Shown piece after piece: positions 1-6,379 of a stretch of DNA of 9,990 nt. The stretch lies in contig JBBRXG010000110.1 in assembly GCA_038248655.1 (NCBI GenBank), positions 1 through 9,990 of the forward strand. Direction: 5' to 3'. The DNA is from DATBLE01 sp038248655. Lineage in GTDB: Bacteria; Actinomycetota; Thermoleophilia; Gaiellales; Gaiellaceae. The notes below the pieces were generated by a model that was given only the letters and a program-made list of their open reading frames with translations, was not told the origin of the DNA and searched no databases. Made by a program: the position numbers and the translations under genes. The stretch's first letter is position 1, and each line of letters begins with the position of its first letter.

Positions 1-672
1 AGCGCCGCCGACGGCGGCGAGGAGCAGACGCCGTTCCGCGCGCTCGGCCACTCGAAGGACCACCGGCCCGACCTGCCGCAGGTCGTGATCGGGCTCGCCG
101 TCACCAAGGAAGGGATCCCCGTGCGGGTCTGGGTCTGGCCGGGCAACACCAACGACCAGACCGTGATCGGCGAGGTCAAGGACGACCTGCGCGGCTGGCG
201 GCTCGGCCGCTGCGTCTGGGTCGTCGACCGCGGCTTCTCCTCCGAGGCGAACCTGCGCTACCTGACCCGCGGCGGCGGCCACTGGATCGCCGGCGAGCGG
301 ATGCGCGACGGCTCCCCCGACGCCCGCGCAGCGCTCGCCCGCCCCGGCCGCTACCAGAGCGTGCGCGACAACCTCAGGGTCAAGGACGTCCGCATCGGCG
401 ACGGCGACAACGTCAAGCGGTTCGTCGTCTGCCACAACCCGGCCGAGGCCCAACGCGACAAGGCCGAACGCGACCAGCAGATCGCCCGGCTCGAGGCCGA
501 ACTCGAGCGGATCGAAGCCGGCCAGCGGAAGGCGAAGACCGACAAGCAACGAGCGGCGCACACGCGCGCCGAGTGCGCCTTGCGCGACCACCCGACCCTC
601 GCCCGCTACCTGCGCCAGACCGCGTCTGGCCGGCTGCAGGTCGACCGTCGCAAGATCGCTGCCGGGGAGCGG
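1..672 (+). pseudogene. IS1634-family transposase, internal fragment
   Basis: This is part of a DDE transposase that would catalyse cut-and-paste movement of an insertion sequence. The frame is already open at base 1, so the N-terminus, including the first catalytic Asp, lies outside the window. The motif GHSKDHRPDLPQ (residues 16-27 counted from base 1) and the following GLAVTKEGIPV are hallmarks of the IS1634 group within the IS4-like transposases. The second catalytic Asp is probably the D of VVDRGF (bases 226-228). A Lys/Glu/Arg-rich helical stretch follows (about 430-570), then HPTLARYLRQT and a Gly-Arg-Leu segment. Recognisable homology stops around the KIAAGE residues (about 652-669). 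The usual C-terminal part with the catalytic Glu (Y-R-E-K region) is missing. The frame stays open to 2688, but only because it runs antisense to the MMPL gene. No terminal inverted repeat or target duplication could be identified. The family call is from remembered motifs; the exact break point may be off by some tens of bases. Confidence 0.85.
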
Positions 673-714
673 GACACGATTCCGGCTTCGACGTCCTATG
701 CTGGAACGAAGGTG
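673..714. other. unassigned junction between two truncated genes
   Basis: These 42 bases lie between the last recognisable transposase codon and the last recognisable MMPL codon and fit neither protein. They contain an imperfect inverted repeat at 680-706: TTCCGGCTT and, on the other strand, TTCCAGCAT, matching at 7 of 9 positions around a GACGTC core. It could be remnant DNA from an insertion or deletion event, part of an IS end, or an assembly join. Limits are approximate. Confidence 0.4.
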
Positions 715-2529
715 CGAGAGCCCGAAGAGGACCGAGAACAGAAAGAGCGGAACCCACGCCTCGATCGTGTCGACCTGCTCGAACCCGAACAGGCCGGCGG
801 CGAAGCCGTGCTGGAAGACCAGCACCAGCAACCCGTACGCAGCGCCGACCGACAGCAGGTTGAGGAGGACCGAGATCGCTGCGATGCCGACCGAGCGGAA
901 GACGACGGTCAGGAAGACGAGCGTCAGGCCGAGGACGATGGCGATCACCCACGGCGCCGGGCCGATCACGGAGTCGAAGTAGTCGATGTTCTCCGACGTC
1001 GTCCCGCCGACGAGGACCTCCGCATCGGTTCGCTCGAACGCTCGGGGAATGATGCTCTTGCGCAGGTCGCGAACGGCGGCGACGGCATCGTCGCCCGAGG
1101 GGTCGCCGCGAACGGGCACGGCGAGGACGGCGACCTTCCCGTCCCTCGAGGTGCCCGTCGTTCCCGGACCGAAGCGGGGATCGGCCGCCAGTCTCGTCCG
1201 CAGCCGCGCCAGCGCCGTCCGGGCCGCAGGCTCCGTAGCGCCCTTCGCGACGACGATCTCGACGGGGCTCGTCGTCGCGCCCGGAAAGTCGCGCTGGAGC
1301 GCGGCGTAGCCCTGGCGCGACTCGAAGCGCCCGGGGAGGGCGGTCACTCCGCTCGTCCCCACGTGCAGGCCGAGGAGCGGCGAGGCCGCTGCGAGGAGGA
1401 CGGCGATCGCGAGCGCGAGGCTGAGTCCCGGCCGGCGCAGCACCGCCCGGACGATCGCGCCCCAGAAGCGGCCTTCCGGATTGGTCATCTCGAGCGAGCG
1501 CCGGCCGACGATCGGGATGCGCAACCGGTCGACGCCGTCGCCGATGAGCCCGAGGAGGGCCGGCAGGAGCGTCGCCGACGCGACCACGGAGACGGCTCCG
1601 ACCAGGATCGCCCCGACGGCGAGGCTGCGCATGATCGAGTTCGGGACGATCAGCATCCCGAACATCGCGATCACGAACGTCGTCCCGCTGAAGACCACCG
1701 CCCGGTTGGCCGTCGTCGCAGAGGCGGCGATCGCGTCGAGGCGCTCGAGCCCCCGGCCGCGCTCCTCCCGGAAGCGCGAGATCACGAACAGGGCGTAGTC
1801 GATCCCGAGGGCGAGGCCCATTCCCGTGAGCATGTTCACGACGAAGATCGAGAGGCTGAACGCCTGCGCGAGCACGGCGACGAGGCCGAGTGCGACGGCG
1901 ATCGAGGGCAGCGTGATCAGCAGCGGAACGAGCCCGGCGACGACCGATCCGAAGACCAGGAGCAGGATGACGAGCGCGGCCGGCAGGCCGATCCGGAGCT
2001 CGCCCGACTGGAGGTCGCTCTCGGAGAGCTTGTTGAAATCCCGGTCGAGCGTGTTCTGGCCGGTCACGGAAGCCTCGAACGCGGGCAACGCGTCGGCGCG
2101 GTCGACCGCACCGACGATGTCGTCGATGCCCGAGTCGGAGGCGTCGGAGAACTGCACCATCGTCGCCCGGCGGTCCCGCGAGACGAGCGCGGGATCCGGG
2201 ACGTCGAGATACGTTCGAACGCTGTCGACGCCGCCCGCGCGGCGGACGTCGCCGGCGAGCGTCCTGACGACGGCGTCGAACTGCCGCGTGCCGACCCGAT
2301 AGCGGGCGGAGCGCACGACGACGACGTCCGTGACCGCGGCGGCCGCCGTCGGCGGGAAATGCGCGGCAAGCAGGTCTTCGGCGCGCTGGGACTGCGGGTC
2401 GTTGGTCGGGTTCCCCTCGGTCGTGAGCGAGCCGCCGAGGAGCGCGCCGATGGCGAAGACCGCCAACGCGACGACCGCGATCCACGCGCCGACGGTGCGC
2501 CACGGATGCCGGGCGCAGGCAAGTGCGAT
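715..2529 (-). pseudogene. MMPL-family (RND-like) membrane transporter, 3'-truncated
   Basis: MMPL proteins are proton-driven inner-membrane exporters of lipids or small molecules, with two repeats of six helices and two large extracytoplasmic loops. Reading the - strand from 2529 gives 605 uninterrupted residues. They show TM1 at about 13-34, an extracytoplasmic domain at about 35-175 and a TM2-6 block at about 178-330. The proton-relay motif GIDYALFVISRFREE is at 242-256. A second half follows, with TM7 near 368-388, a loop at 390-520 and TM segments at about 525-575 and 590-605. The protein stops matching after VLFGLS, just where the second motif (usually MDYHVF) should begin, so roughly the last 100-130 residues and the second Asp-Tyr pair are missing. 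The frame then runs, without a stop, antisense through the transposase fragment to base 1. No ATG, GTG or TTG lies at the expected N-terminus. I place the start at an ATC (2529), 8 bases after a strong Shine-Dalgarno sequence. This is probably a pseudogene, or a false join in assembly. Confidence 0.82.
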
Positions 2530-2537
2530 GGCTTCGA

Positions 2538-2548
2538 CTCCCTTCCTT
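2538..2548 (-). promoter_or_regulatory. ribosome binding site of the MMPL gene, placing an ATC start
   Basis: On the - strand the sequence AAGGAAGGGAG ends 8 bases before ATC at 2529-2527. Starting there gives an N-terminus of MALACARHPWRTV followed directly by TM1, which is normal for the family. The same frame is open farther upstream, back to a TGA near 2710, but contains no usual start codon. Either ATC is used, which is rare, or an original ATG has mutated. Confidence 0.45.
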
Positions 2549-2904
2549 CGACGAGGTGGTGGCTGCTCACCATATCGGGCTGCGGTTCGACTCTTCCCCG
2601 GCTCCGCACGAGGACTTGGCGCGCTCCTGCGCGGGACGTCTCGGGGAGCCCCGTGCAGCAGCGCCTGACACCGACTCGAGAGCCGTAGCGGTCGCCGCTC
2701 TCGGAGCGTTCAGTCTCGTCTCTGCGGACAAAGCCAGCCTGACGCCGGGCAGCGGCGATCACGATGGGCGCAGATGCGGCCCCCAAGGGAAAACGGCGGC
2801 TGCCTTCTCCCTGCCCGTGCTCCGTCAACATCGCGGCCCGGTCCGTCCGACGCTGGTTGGAGCATTCACGCTGACAGGGTTATTCACCCATCAATGGAGG
2901 ACAG
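2549..2904. other. gene-free divergent region
   Basis: The region lies between the MMPL start (-) and the six-helix membrane protein gene (+). I see no convincing gene, RNA or repeat in it. Open frames here are low-complexity and Arg-rich, as expected by chance at this GC content. It should hold promoters for both flanking genes, but no pair of -35/-10 boxes stands out. The last bases carry the GGAGG ribosome site (2896-2900) for the gene at 2905. Confidence 0.5.
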
Positions 2905-3567
2905 ATGACTTTCTCGAAGTGGGAGCGTTGGGGGCCGCTTGCCGGAGTACTCGCGGTTGTCTGCTGGATCGTCGCAATCATCATCGGTACCCACTCCCCG
3001 GACTCGAACAGTTCGGACGCGAAGATCTCGGCGTTCTACACGAGTCACTCCCATCAGGTAGACGGCATCGTCGCCTTCTTCATCTTTCTCGCCGGGATCC
3101 TGTTGTTTCTCGGTTTCCTGGCCGCACTACGGAGCCGCCTGATTGGCGCAGAAGGGACGCCCGGCCGACTGACCGCTCTCGCCTTCGGATCTGGTCTTGT
3201 CAGTGCAGCCCTGTGGTTTCTCGCGATCGCGTTGTTCACGGCGCCGGCCTTGGCGGCGAACGACACGGGCAAGTTCAGGCTCGACCCGAACAGCTACCGG
3301 CTGGTCAACGACCTCGGCTACGCCGTCTGGGTCGGCGCAGTCGTCGTCGCTGCGGTACTCGTCTGGGGGGCATCCGCCGTCGCGCTACGAAGCGGGCTGT
3401 TTCCGAAGTGGTTCGCGTGGCTCGGCGTGCTCGCCGGGATCCTGCAACTGTTCGCGATCTTTTTCCTGCCCGCGTTCATCTTCTGGGGTTGGGTCGTGAT
3501 CGCGTCACTCCTGCTCGTCTTCCGCTCTGCGACCGCACGAACGCCCGAATCGACCGGGACGGCGTAG
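2905..3567 (+). CDS. six-helix integral membrane protein of unknown function
   Basis: The 220-residue protein has about six hydrophobic segments, near residues 10-28, 54-75, 89-113, 136-160, 169-189 and 190-207. No catalytic motif, signal peptide or transporter signature is visible. It begins MTFSKWERWGPLAGV. It has a short polar loop with THSPDSNSSDAKISAFY (29-45) and a GLFPKWFAWLGVLAGI segment (164-179). This pattern resembles a widespread family of uncharacterised actinobacterial membrane proteins; that likeness is from memory. The ATG at 2905 is chosen because GGAGG (2896-2900) sits 4 bases upstream, and TM1 follows at once. The gene stands alone: the divergent MMPL remnant is upstream and a convergent GNAT gene downstream. 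Function is not assigned. Confidence 0.85.
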   Translation: MTFSKWERWGPLAGVLAVVCWIVAIIIGTHSPDSNSSDAKISAFYTSHSHQVDGIVAFFIFLAGILLFLGFLAALRSRLIGAEGTPGRLTALAFGSGLVSAALWFLAIALFTAPALAANDTGKFRLDPNSYRLVNDLGYAVWVGAVVVAAVLVWGASAVALRSGLFPKWFAWLGVLAGILQLFAIFFLPAFIFWGWVVIASLLLVFRSATARTPESTGTA

Positions 3568-3585
3568 ACGATTCCTCGAACAGCG

Positions 3586-3617
3586 CCCCGCCGCGGAGAT
3601 CGACCGACGCGGCGGGG
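3586..3617. terminator. GC-rich hairpin after the membrane protein gene
   Basis: CCCCGCCGCG (3586-3595) and CGCGGCGGGG (3608-3617) form a perfect 10-base stem with a 12-base loop, beginning 18 bases after the stop codon at 3567. There is no T-tract, so it is not a classical intrinsic terminator. GC-rich hairpins without T-tracts are, however, often found at gene ends in high-GC actinobacteria. The position between convergent genes fits a termination role. Confidence 0.4.
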
Positions 3618-3664
3618 GCCTCGGCAGCTCACCAGAGCGCCGGGCTGTGCGGGATCGCGCACGC

Positions 3665-3700
3665 TCGGCGCCGTTCTGTAGATCGGCGCCGTTCTGTAGA
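3665..3700. repeat. perfect 18-base tandem duplication
   Basis: TCGGCGCCGTTCTGTAGA occurs twice head to tail, at 3665-3682 and 3683-3700, in the spacer between the membrane protein gene and the GNAT gene. Both copies are identical. It looks like a slippage or local duplication product with no evident coding role. Confidence 0.9.
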
Positions 3701-3756
3701 AAGGCGCACCCGACCGGTGCCCAGCTTGCGACAAGGTCTCGCCCGGACGCGGCGGA

Positions 3757-4224
3757 TTAGAGATTCTTCTCCATCCAGTGATGAGCGAAGGGGTCGCGGT
3801 TGAAGGCGGGGATCTCGAGGTAGCCGGATGCCCGGAACAGCCCGAGCGCTTCGGGTTGTCGATTCCCTGTGGTCAACCGGACACGCTCATAGCCGAGCCG
3901 GCGAGCGTGCATCTCCAGCTCTTGCATCAGCTTCCCCGCGAGACCACGGCCTCGTGCGGACTCGTCGAGGAAGACCCGTCTGATCTCAGCCGTTTCGGTA
4001 TCGACGGCCTTCAGACCGCCGCAGCCGACCGGCCGCCCATCGACGTACGCGACGACCCACGCGCCGGTGGGAGGCCCGAGCTCGGACGGATCTGCGCTCG
4101 GCGACAGATCGGGATCCCATCCCGGATATCGCGAAACGATCTCCGCGAAGAACGCTCGTTGAAGCTCACCCGACGCATCGGTATCGGCCGGCTCGAGCGC
4201 CAGCGTCAGACCACGATCGCTCAT
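3757..4224 (-). CDS. GNAT-family N-acetyltransferase
   Basis: The enzyme is predicted to transfer an acetyl group from acetyl-CoA to an amine; the substrate cannot be read from the sequence. The 155-residue length is normal for a single GNAT domain. The central strand GAWVVAYVDGRPVGCGGLK (54-72) leads into IRRVFLDESARGRGLAGKLM (81-100). That segment carries the acetyl-CoA pyrophosphate-binding motif R-x-x-G-x-A at residues 91-96. The later segment with LGLFRASGY (127-135) is the usual C-terminal half, ending with the strand that packs on the substrate site. ATG at 4224 is preceded by GAAGGG about 4 bases away. The gene lies 74 bases downstream of tatA on the same strand and might be cotranscribed with it, but no functional link is evident. 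It converges on the membrane protein gene at 2905-3567. Confidence 0.92.
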   Translation of the reverse strand: MSDRGLTLALEPADTDASGELQRAFFAEIVSRYPGWDPDLSPSADPSELGPPTGAWVVAYVDGRPVGCGGLKAVDTETAEIRRVFLDESARGRGLAGKLMQELEMHARRLGYERVRLTTGNRQPEALGLFRASGYLEIPAFNRDPFAHHWMEKNL

Positions 4225-4298
4225 ACGACCCTTCGATCCTAGGCAACGCGCACGTCACTCGCACGTTCCCGCGCCGCGCCGTCGCACCCCGGCCGCTT

Positions 4299-4469
4299 CT
4301 AGTCGGGCGGCGGGGGCGGCAGGTCGTCGCGGCCGCGCAGGCCGCGCTTGAACTCGCGGCCGCCCTGCTTCAGCGACCGAAGCATCCTCCCGAACCGGGC
4401 CGTGCCGAACACGAACAGGATCACGGCGGCCAGGATGAGGAACTGCCAGAGGCCGAGCGTCGCGAGCAT
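4299..4469 (-). CDS. tatA: TatA/E-like twin-arginine translocase subunit
   Basis: This gene encodes a 56-residue protein of the TatA type, the subunit that forms the membrane-weakening or pore-forming assembly of the twin-arginine export pathway for folded proteins. The architecture is diagnostic. There is a short N-terminal hydrophobic helix (residues 7-21, LWQFLILAAVILFVF) and the hinge FG at 21-22. An amphipathic, basic helix follows (about 24-46, with RMLRSLKQGGREFKRGL), then a short acidic and proline-rich tail ending DDLPPPPPD. The length is at the low end for TatA, so the tail is short. ATG at 4469 has AGGAG just upstream with only 2 bases of spacing, which is tight but usable; no better start exists. 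The gene starts 47 bases from the divergent start of the ABC operon. No tatC or tatB is in the window. TatA and TatE cannot be told apart by sequence alone. Confidence 0.85.
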   Translation of the reverse strand: MLATLGLWQFLILAAVILFVFGTARFGRMLRSLKQGGREFKRGLRGRDDLPPPPPD

Positions 4470-4516
4470 CGCTCCTGCGAAGGGTACTCACGTCCGGGCG
4501 CGATCCGTGGTAAGCA
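4470..4516. promoter_or_regulatory. short divergent promoter region, tatA / ABC operon
   Basis: Only 47 bases separate the start codons of tatA (-) and the first permease gene (+). The space must contain at least the ribosome sites, so promoters may overlap each other or reach into the coding regions. No convincing -10/-35 pair or operator palindrome was found. The permease start at 4517 lacks a good Shine-Dalgarno sequence. Confidence 0.35.
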
Positions 4517-5407
4517 ATGCCGATGGCGACGGCGGTGGCTGCGAATCGGACCGCGCGCATCCGCGCGATCTCCCGCGACGAGACGACGGTTCGGATCCTG
4601 ATCGTCCCCGTCGTGATCGCCTTCCTCTGGGGCGGATGGGAGCTCTACAAGTGGATCTGGGAGACGGCGGGCTGGACGTGGCCGTTCGTCGTCGACGACA
4701 CGACGATGCCGCACATCCACGACATCCTCGCCGCCTTCGGTCAGCCTGCCCAGACCGGCGGGCCGCTCCTGATCAGCTCCCTCCTCTCGGCGGCGTGGTT
4801 CACGGCGAAGGAGGCGCTCGCCGGCTTCGCGCTCGGTGCAGCCGTCGGCTTTCTGATCGCCGTCCTCCTGGCGCACTCCCGGCTGCTCGAGCGCGGCCTC
4901 CTCCCCTACGTCGTCGCCTCCCAGACGGTGCCGATCCTCGCGATCGCGCCGATGGTGGTCGTCGGCCTCGGCAGCAAGGGCGTCGAGGGCTGGCAGGCGG
5001 TCGCGGTGATCGCCGCGTACCTGACGTTCTTCCCGGTCGCCGTCAACGAGCTCCGCGGGTTGAAGTCGGTCGATGCGCGCTCGCTCGAGCTGATGCGCTC
5101 GTACGCCGCCGGCCGGTGGGCGATCCTCTGGCGCTTGCGCGTGCCGACCTCGCTTCCGTACCTGTTCACTGCGCTGAAGATCTCCGCGACCGCGAGCGTG
5201 ATCGGGGCGATCATCGGCGAGGCGCCGGCCTCGATCCAGGACGGCCTCGGCGGGGCGATCGTCAACTTCAACCAGTACTACTCGCTCCAGCCGACGAGCC
5301 TCTGGGCGACGAACATCGTCTGCGCCGGCCTCGGGATCGCCTTCTTCCTCGCGGTCGCGATCACCGAGCGGGCCGTCCTGCGCCGGGCTCCGGAGCACGT
5401 CGCATGA
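4517..5407 (+). CDS. ABC transporter permease, TauC/SsuC/ThiX-like
   Basis: This is one of two inner-membrane subunits of a binding-protein-dependent importer. The 296-residue product has a hydrophilic N-terminus (1-25), TM1 near 26-45 and several further helices between about 95 and 285. The conserved cytoplasmic loop that docks on the ATPase (EAA-type loop) is at about 191-216, with ELMRSYAAG and, after a gap, VPTSLPYLFTALK. The NELRGLKSVD segment before it is typical of the BPD_transp_1 subfamily that imports taurine, sulfonates or thiamine and pyrimidine precursors. ATG codons at 4517 and 4523 are both possible; neither has a strong ribosome site. Its stop TGA shares bases with an ATG (ATGA at 5404-5407) that opens a small frame reaching the next gene. 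Together with the genes at 5568, 6380 and 7264 it forms a complete ABC importer. Confidence 0.93.
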   Translation: MPMATAVAANRTARIRAISRDETTVRILIVPVVIAFLWGGWELYKWIWETAGWTWPFVVDDTTMPHIHDILAAFGQPAQTGGPLLISSLLSAAWFTAKEALAGFALGAAVGFLIAVLLAHSRLLERGLLPYVVASQTVPILAIAPMVVVGLGSKGVEGWQAVAVIAAYLTFFPVAVNELRGLKSVDARSLELMRSYAAGRWAILWRLRVPTSLPYLFTALKISATASVIGAIIGEAPASIQDGLGGAIVNFNQYYSLQPTSLWATNIVCAGLGIAFFLAVAITERAVLRRAPEHVA

Positions 5408-5433
5408 TTCGTCGCTCGGCTCCGCCTCGCTCC

Positions 5434-5462
5434 CGCGGGGGAAACGGCCGGTTTCCCCCGCG
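5434..5462. other. strong 12-base-pair hairpin in operon spacer
   Basis: CGCGGGGGAAAC (5434-5445) and GTTTCCCCCGCG (5451-5462) are perfect complements around a 5-base loop (GGCCG). The stem begins 27 bases after the permease stop. No T-tract follows, so a classical terminator is unlikely. An mRNA-stabilising structure, a partial terminator within the operon, or a REP-like palindrome are all possible. Confidence 0.7.
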
Positions 5463-5506
5463 TGCCCCCTTCCCTAACTCCGCTCACACCTCAGCAGCGA
5501 GGGCGA

Positions 5507-5532
5507 GCCGCGCCCGCCATGTCGGGCGCGGC
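5507..5532. other. second hairpin in operon spacer
   Basis: GCCGCGCCCG (5507-5516) and CGGGCGCGGC (5523-5532) form a perfect 10-base stem with a 6-base loop, 45 bases after the first hairpin and 35 bases before the ATPase GTG start. It is likely to be present in the transcript and may influence translation of the ATPase gene or mRNA processing. Confidence 0.6.
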
Positions 5533-5567
5533 GACGGAAACCTCTCCCGCGCTGGAGCATCGCAGCT

Positions 5568-6377
5568 GTGAATGCAGGGCAGACACAGCCCGTCGTCTCG
5601 ATCTCGGGCGTTACGAAACGGTTTCCCGGCGGTCTGACCGCGCTCGCCGACATCGACCTCGAGGTGCAGCCCGGCGAGTTCGTCTCGCTGATCGGCCCCT
5701 CCGGCTGCGGGAAGTCGACGCTCCTGCGCGTGATCGGCGACCTCACCGACGCGTCCGAGGGAGCCGTGACCGTGAACGGCAAGAGCGCCCACCGGGCGCG
5801 GCTCGACCACGACTACGGGATCGTCTTCCAGGACGCTGTCCTCTACGACTGGCGGACCGTCGCGCGCAATGTCTCGCTCCCCCTCGAGATGCTCGGCTGG
5901 GAGCGCGACCGGCGCAAGGAGCGGGTGAGAGAGATGCTCGAGCTCGTCGAGCTCGAAGGCTTCGAGTCGCACCGGCCCTGGCAGCTGTCCGGCGGGATGC
6001 AGCAGCGTGTCTCGATCGCACGCGCGCTCTCGTTCAACCCTGCGCTTCTGCTGATGGACGAGCCTTTCGGCGCCCTCGACGAGATGACGCGCGAGCGCCT
6101 GAATGGCCAGCTCCTCGAGATCTGGGAGCAGAGCCGGAGCACCGTCGTCTTCGTCACCCACTCGATCCCCGAGGCCGTGTACCTCTCGACGCGGGTCGTC
6201 GTCATGTCCTCGCGCCCCGGCCGCATCGTCGCGACGATCGACGTCGACCTCCCCCAGCCCCGGACCTTCCAGACACGCGAGGCCCCGCGCTTCTTCGAGC
6301 TCGTCACCGAGGTCCGGGAGGCGCTGGCCGGCGGCGACGGATCGGTGACGGCGGCTGCGTCCGAGGAGCTCTCCTGA
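5568..6377 (+). CDS. ABC transporter ATP-binding protein, TauB/SsuB-like
   Basis: This is the cytoplasmic ATPase that powers the importer. The 269-residue product has all nucleotide-binding motifs. These are Walker A GPSGCGKST at 43-51, Q-loop Gln88 in IVFQDAVLYDW, signature LSGGMQQR at 140-147, Walker B LLMDEP at 161-166 with catalytic Glu165, the D-loop GALD (168-171) and switch His198. The segment FVTHSIPEAVYLSTRVVVMSSRPG is characteristic of the nitrate/sulfonate/taurine (NitT/Tau) ATPase family. The start is a GTG at 5568; GGAG at 5553-5556 is a weak, distant ribosome site, and the upstream small frame ends on the same GTGA. The gene is followed after 2 bases by the second permease, so translation of these two is very likely coupled. 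Confidence 0.95.
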   Translation: MNAGQTQPVVSISGVTKRFPGGLTALADIDLEVQPGEFVSLIGPSGCGKSTLLRVIGDLTDASEGAVTVNGKSAHRARLDHDYGIVFQDAVLYDWRTVARNVSLPLEMLGWERDRRKERVREMLELVELEGFESHRPWQLSGGMQQRVSIARALSFNPALLLMDEPFGALDEMTRERLNGQLLEIWEQSRSTVVFVTHSIPEAVYLSTRVVVMSSRPGRIVATIDVDLPQPRTFQTREAPRFFELVTEVREALAGGDGSVTAAASEELS

Positions 6378-6379
6378 GC

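Larger units (their letters stand above)
5404..5571 (+). other. small open frame bridging permease and ATPase genes
   Basis: A 55-codon frame opens with an ATG overlapping the permease stop (ATGA) and closes with a TGA overlapping the ATPase GTG start (GTGA at 5568-5571). The predicted peptide is rich in Arg, Ala, Gly and Pro, resembles nothing I know, and spans both hairpins of the spacer. It is probably not a functional protein. Its ends would, however, let ribosomes pass from one gene to the next through the spacer. Confidence 0.25.

Noticed and set aside
413..2503. A 696-codon - strand open frame
   Set aside because: It is overwhelmingly Arg/Ala/Gly/Pro with no membrane segments. The neighbouring - strand frame gives a perfect MMPL protein with the GIDYALF motif over the same bases.
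85..2688. A single 867-codon + strand open frame
   Set aside because: Only the first part (to about 672) is transposase-like. The rest is Arg/Asp/Glu-rich low-complexity sequence antisense to the well-supported MMPL frame.
2064..2831. 255-codon - strand frame with an ATG at the MMPL 5' region
   Set aside because: The ATG GTG at about 2574 is in another frame than the MMPL protein. Its product is Ser/Arg-rich without homology, and joining it to the MMPL gene would need a frameshift for which I see no evidence.
2857..2886. Possible promoter TTGGAG - 18 bases - TATTCA before the membrane protein gene
   Set aside because: Both boxes match the consensus only partly, and the resulting leader would scarcely include the ribosome site at 2896-2900.
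4236..4241. TAGGAT as a -10 box on the - strand before the GNAT gene
   Set aside because: The box is good, but no convincing -35 lies at the right distance. Transcription would start within or past the GAAGGG ribosome site.
5462..6379. An N-terminal extension of the second permease reaching back to 5462
   Set aside because: It would overlap the whole ATPase gene, is Arg-rich, and more than doubles the normal permease length. The GTG at 6380 fits family length and spacing.
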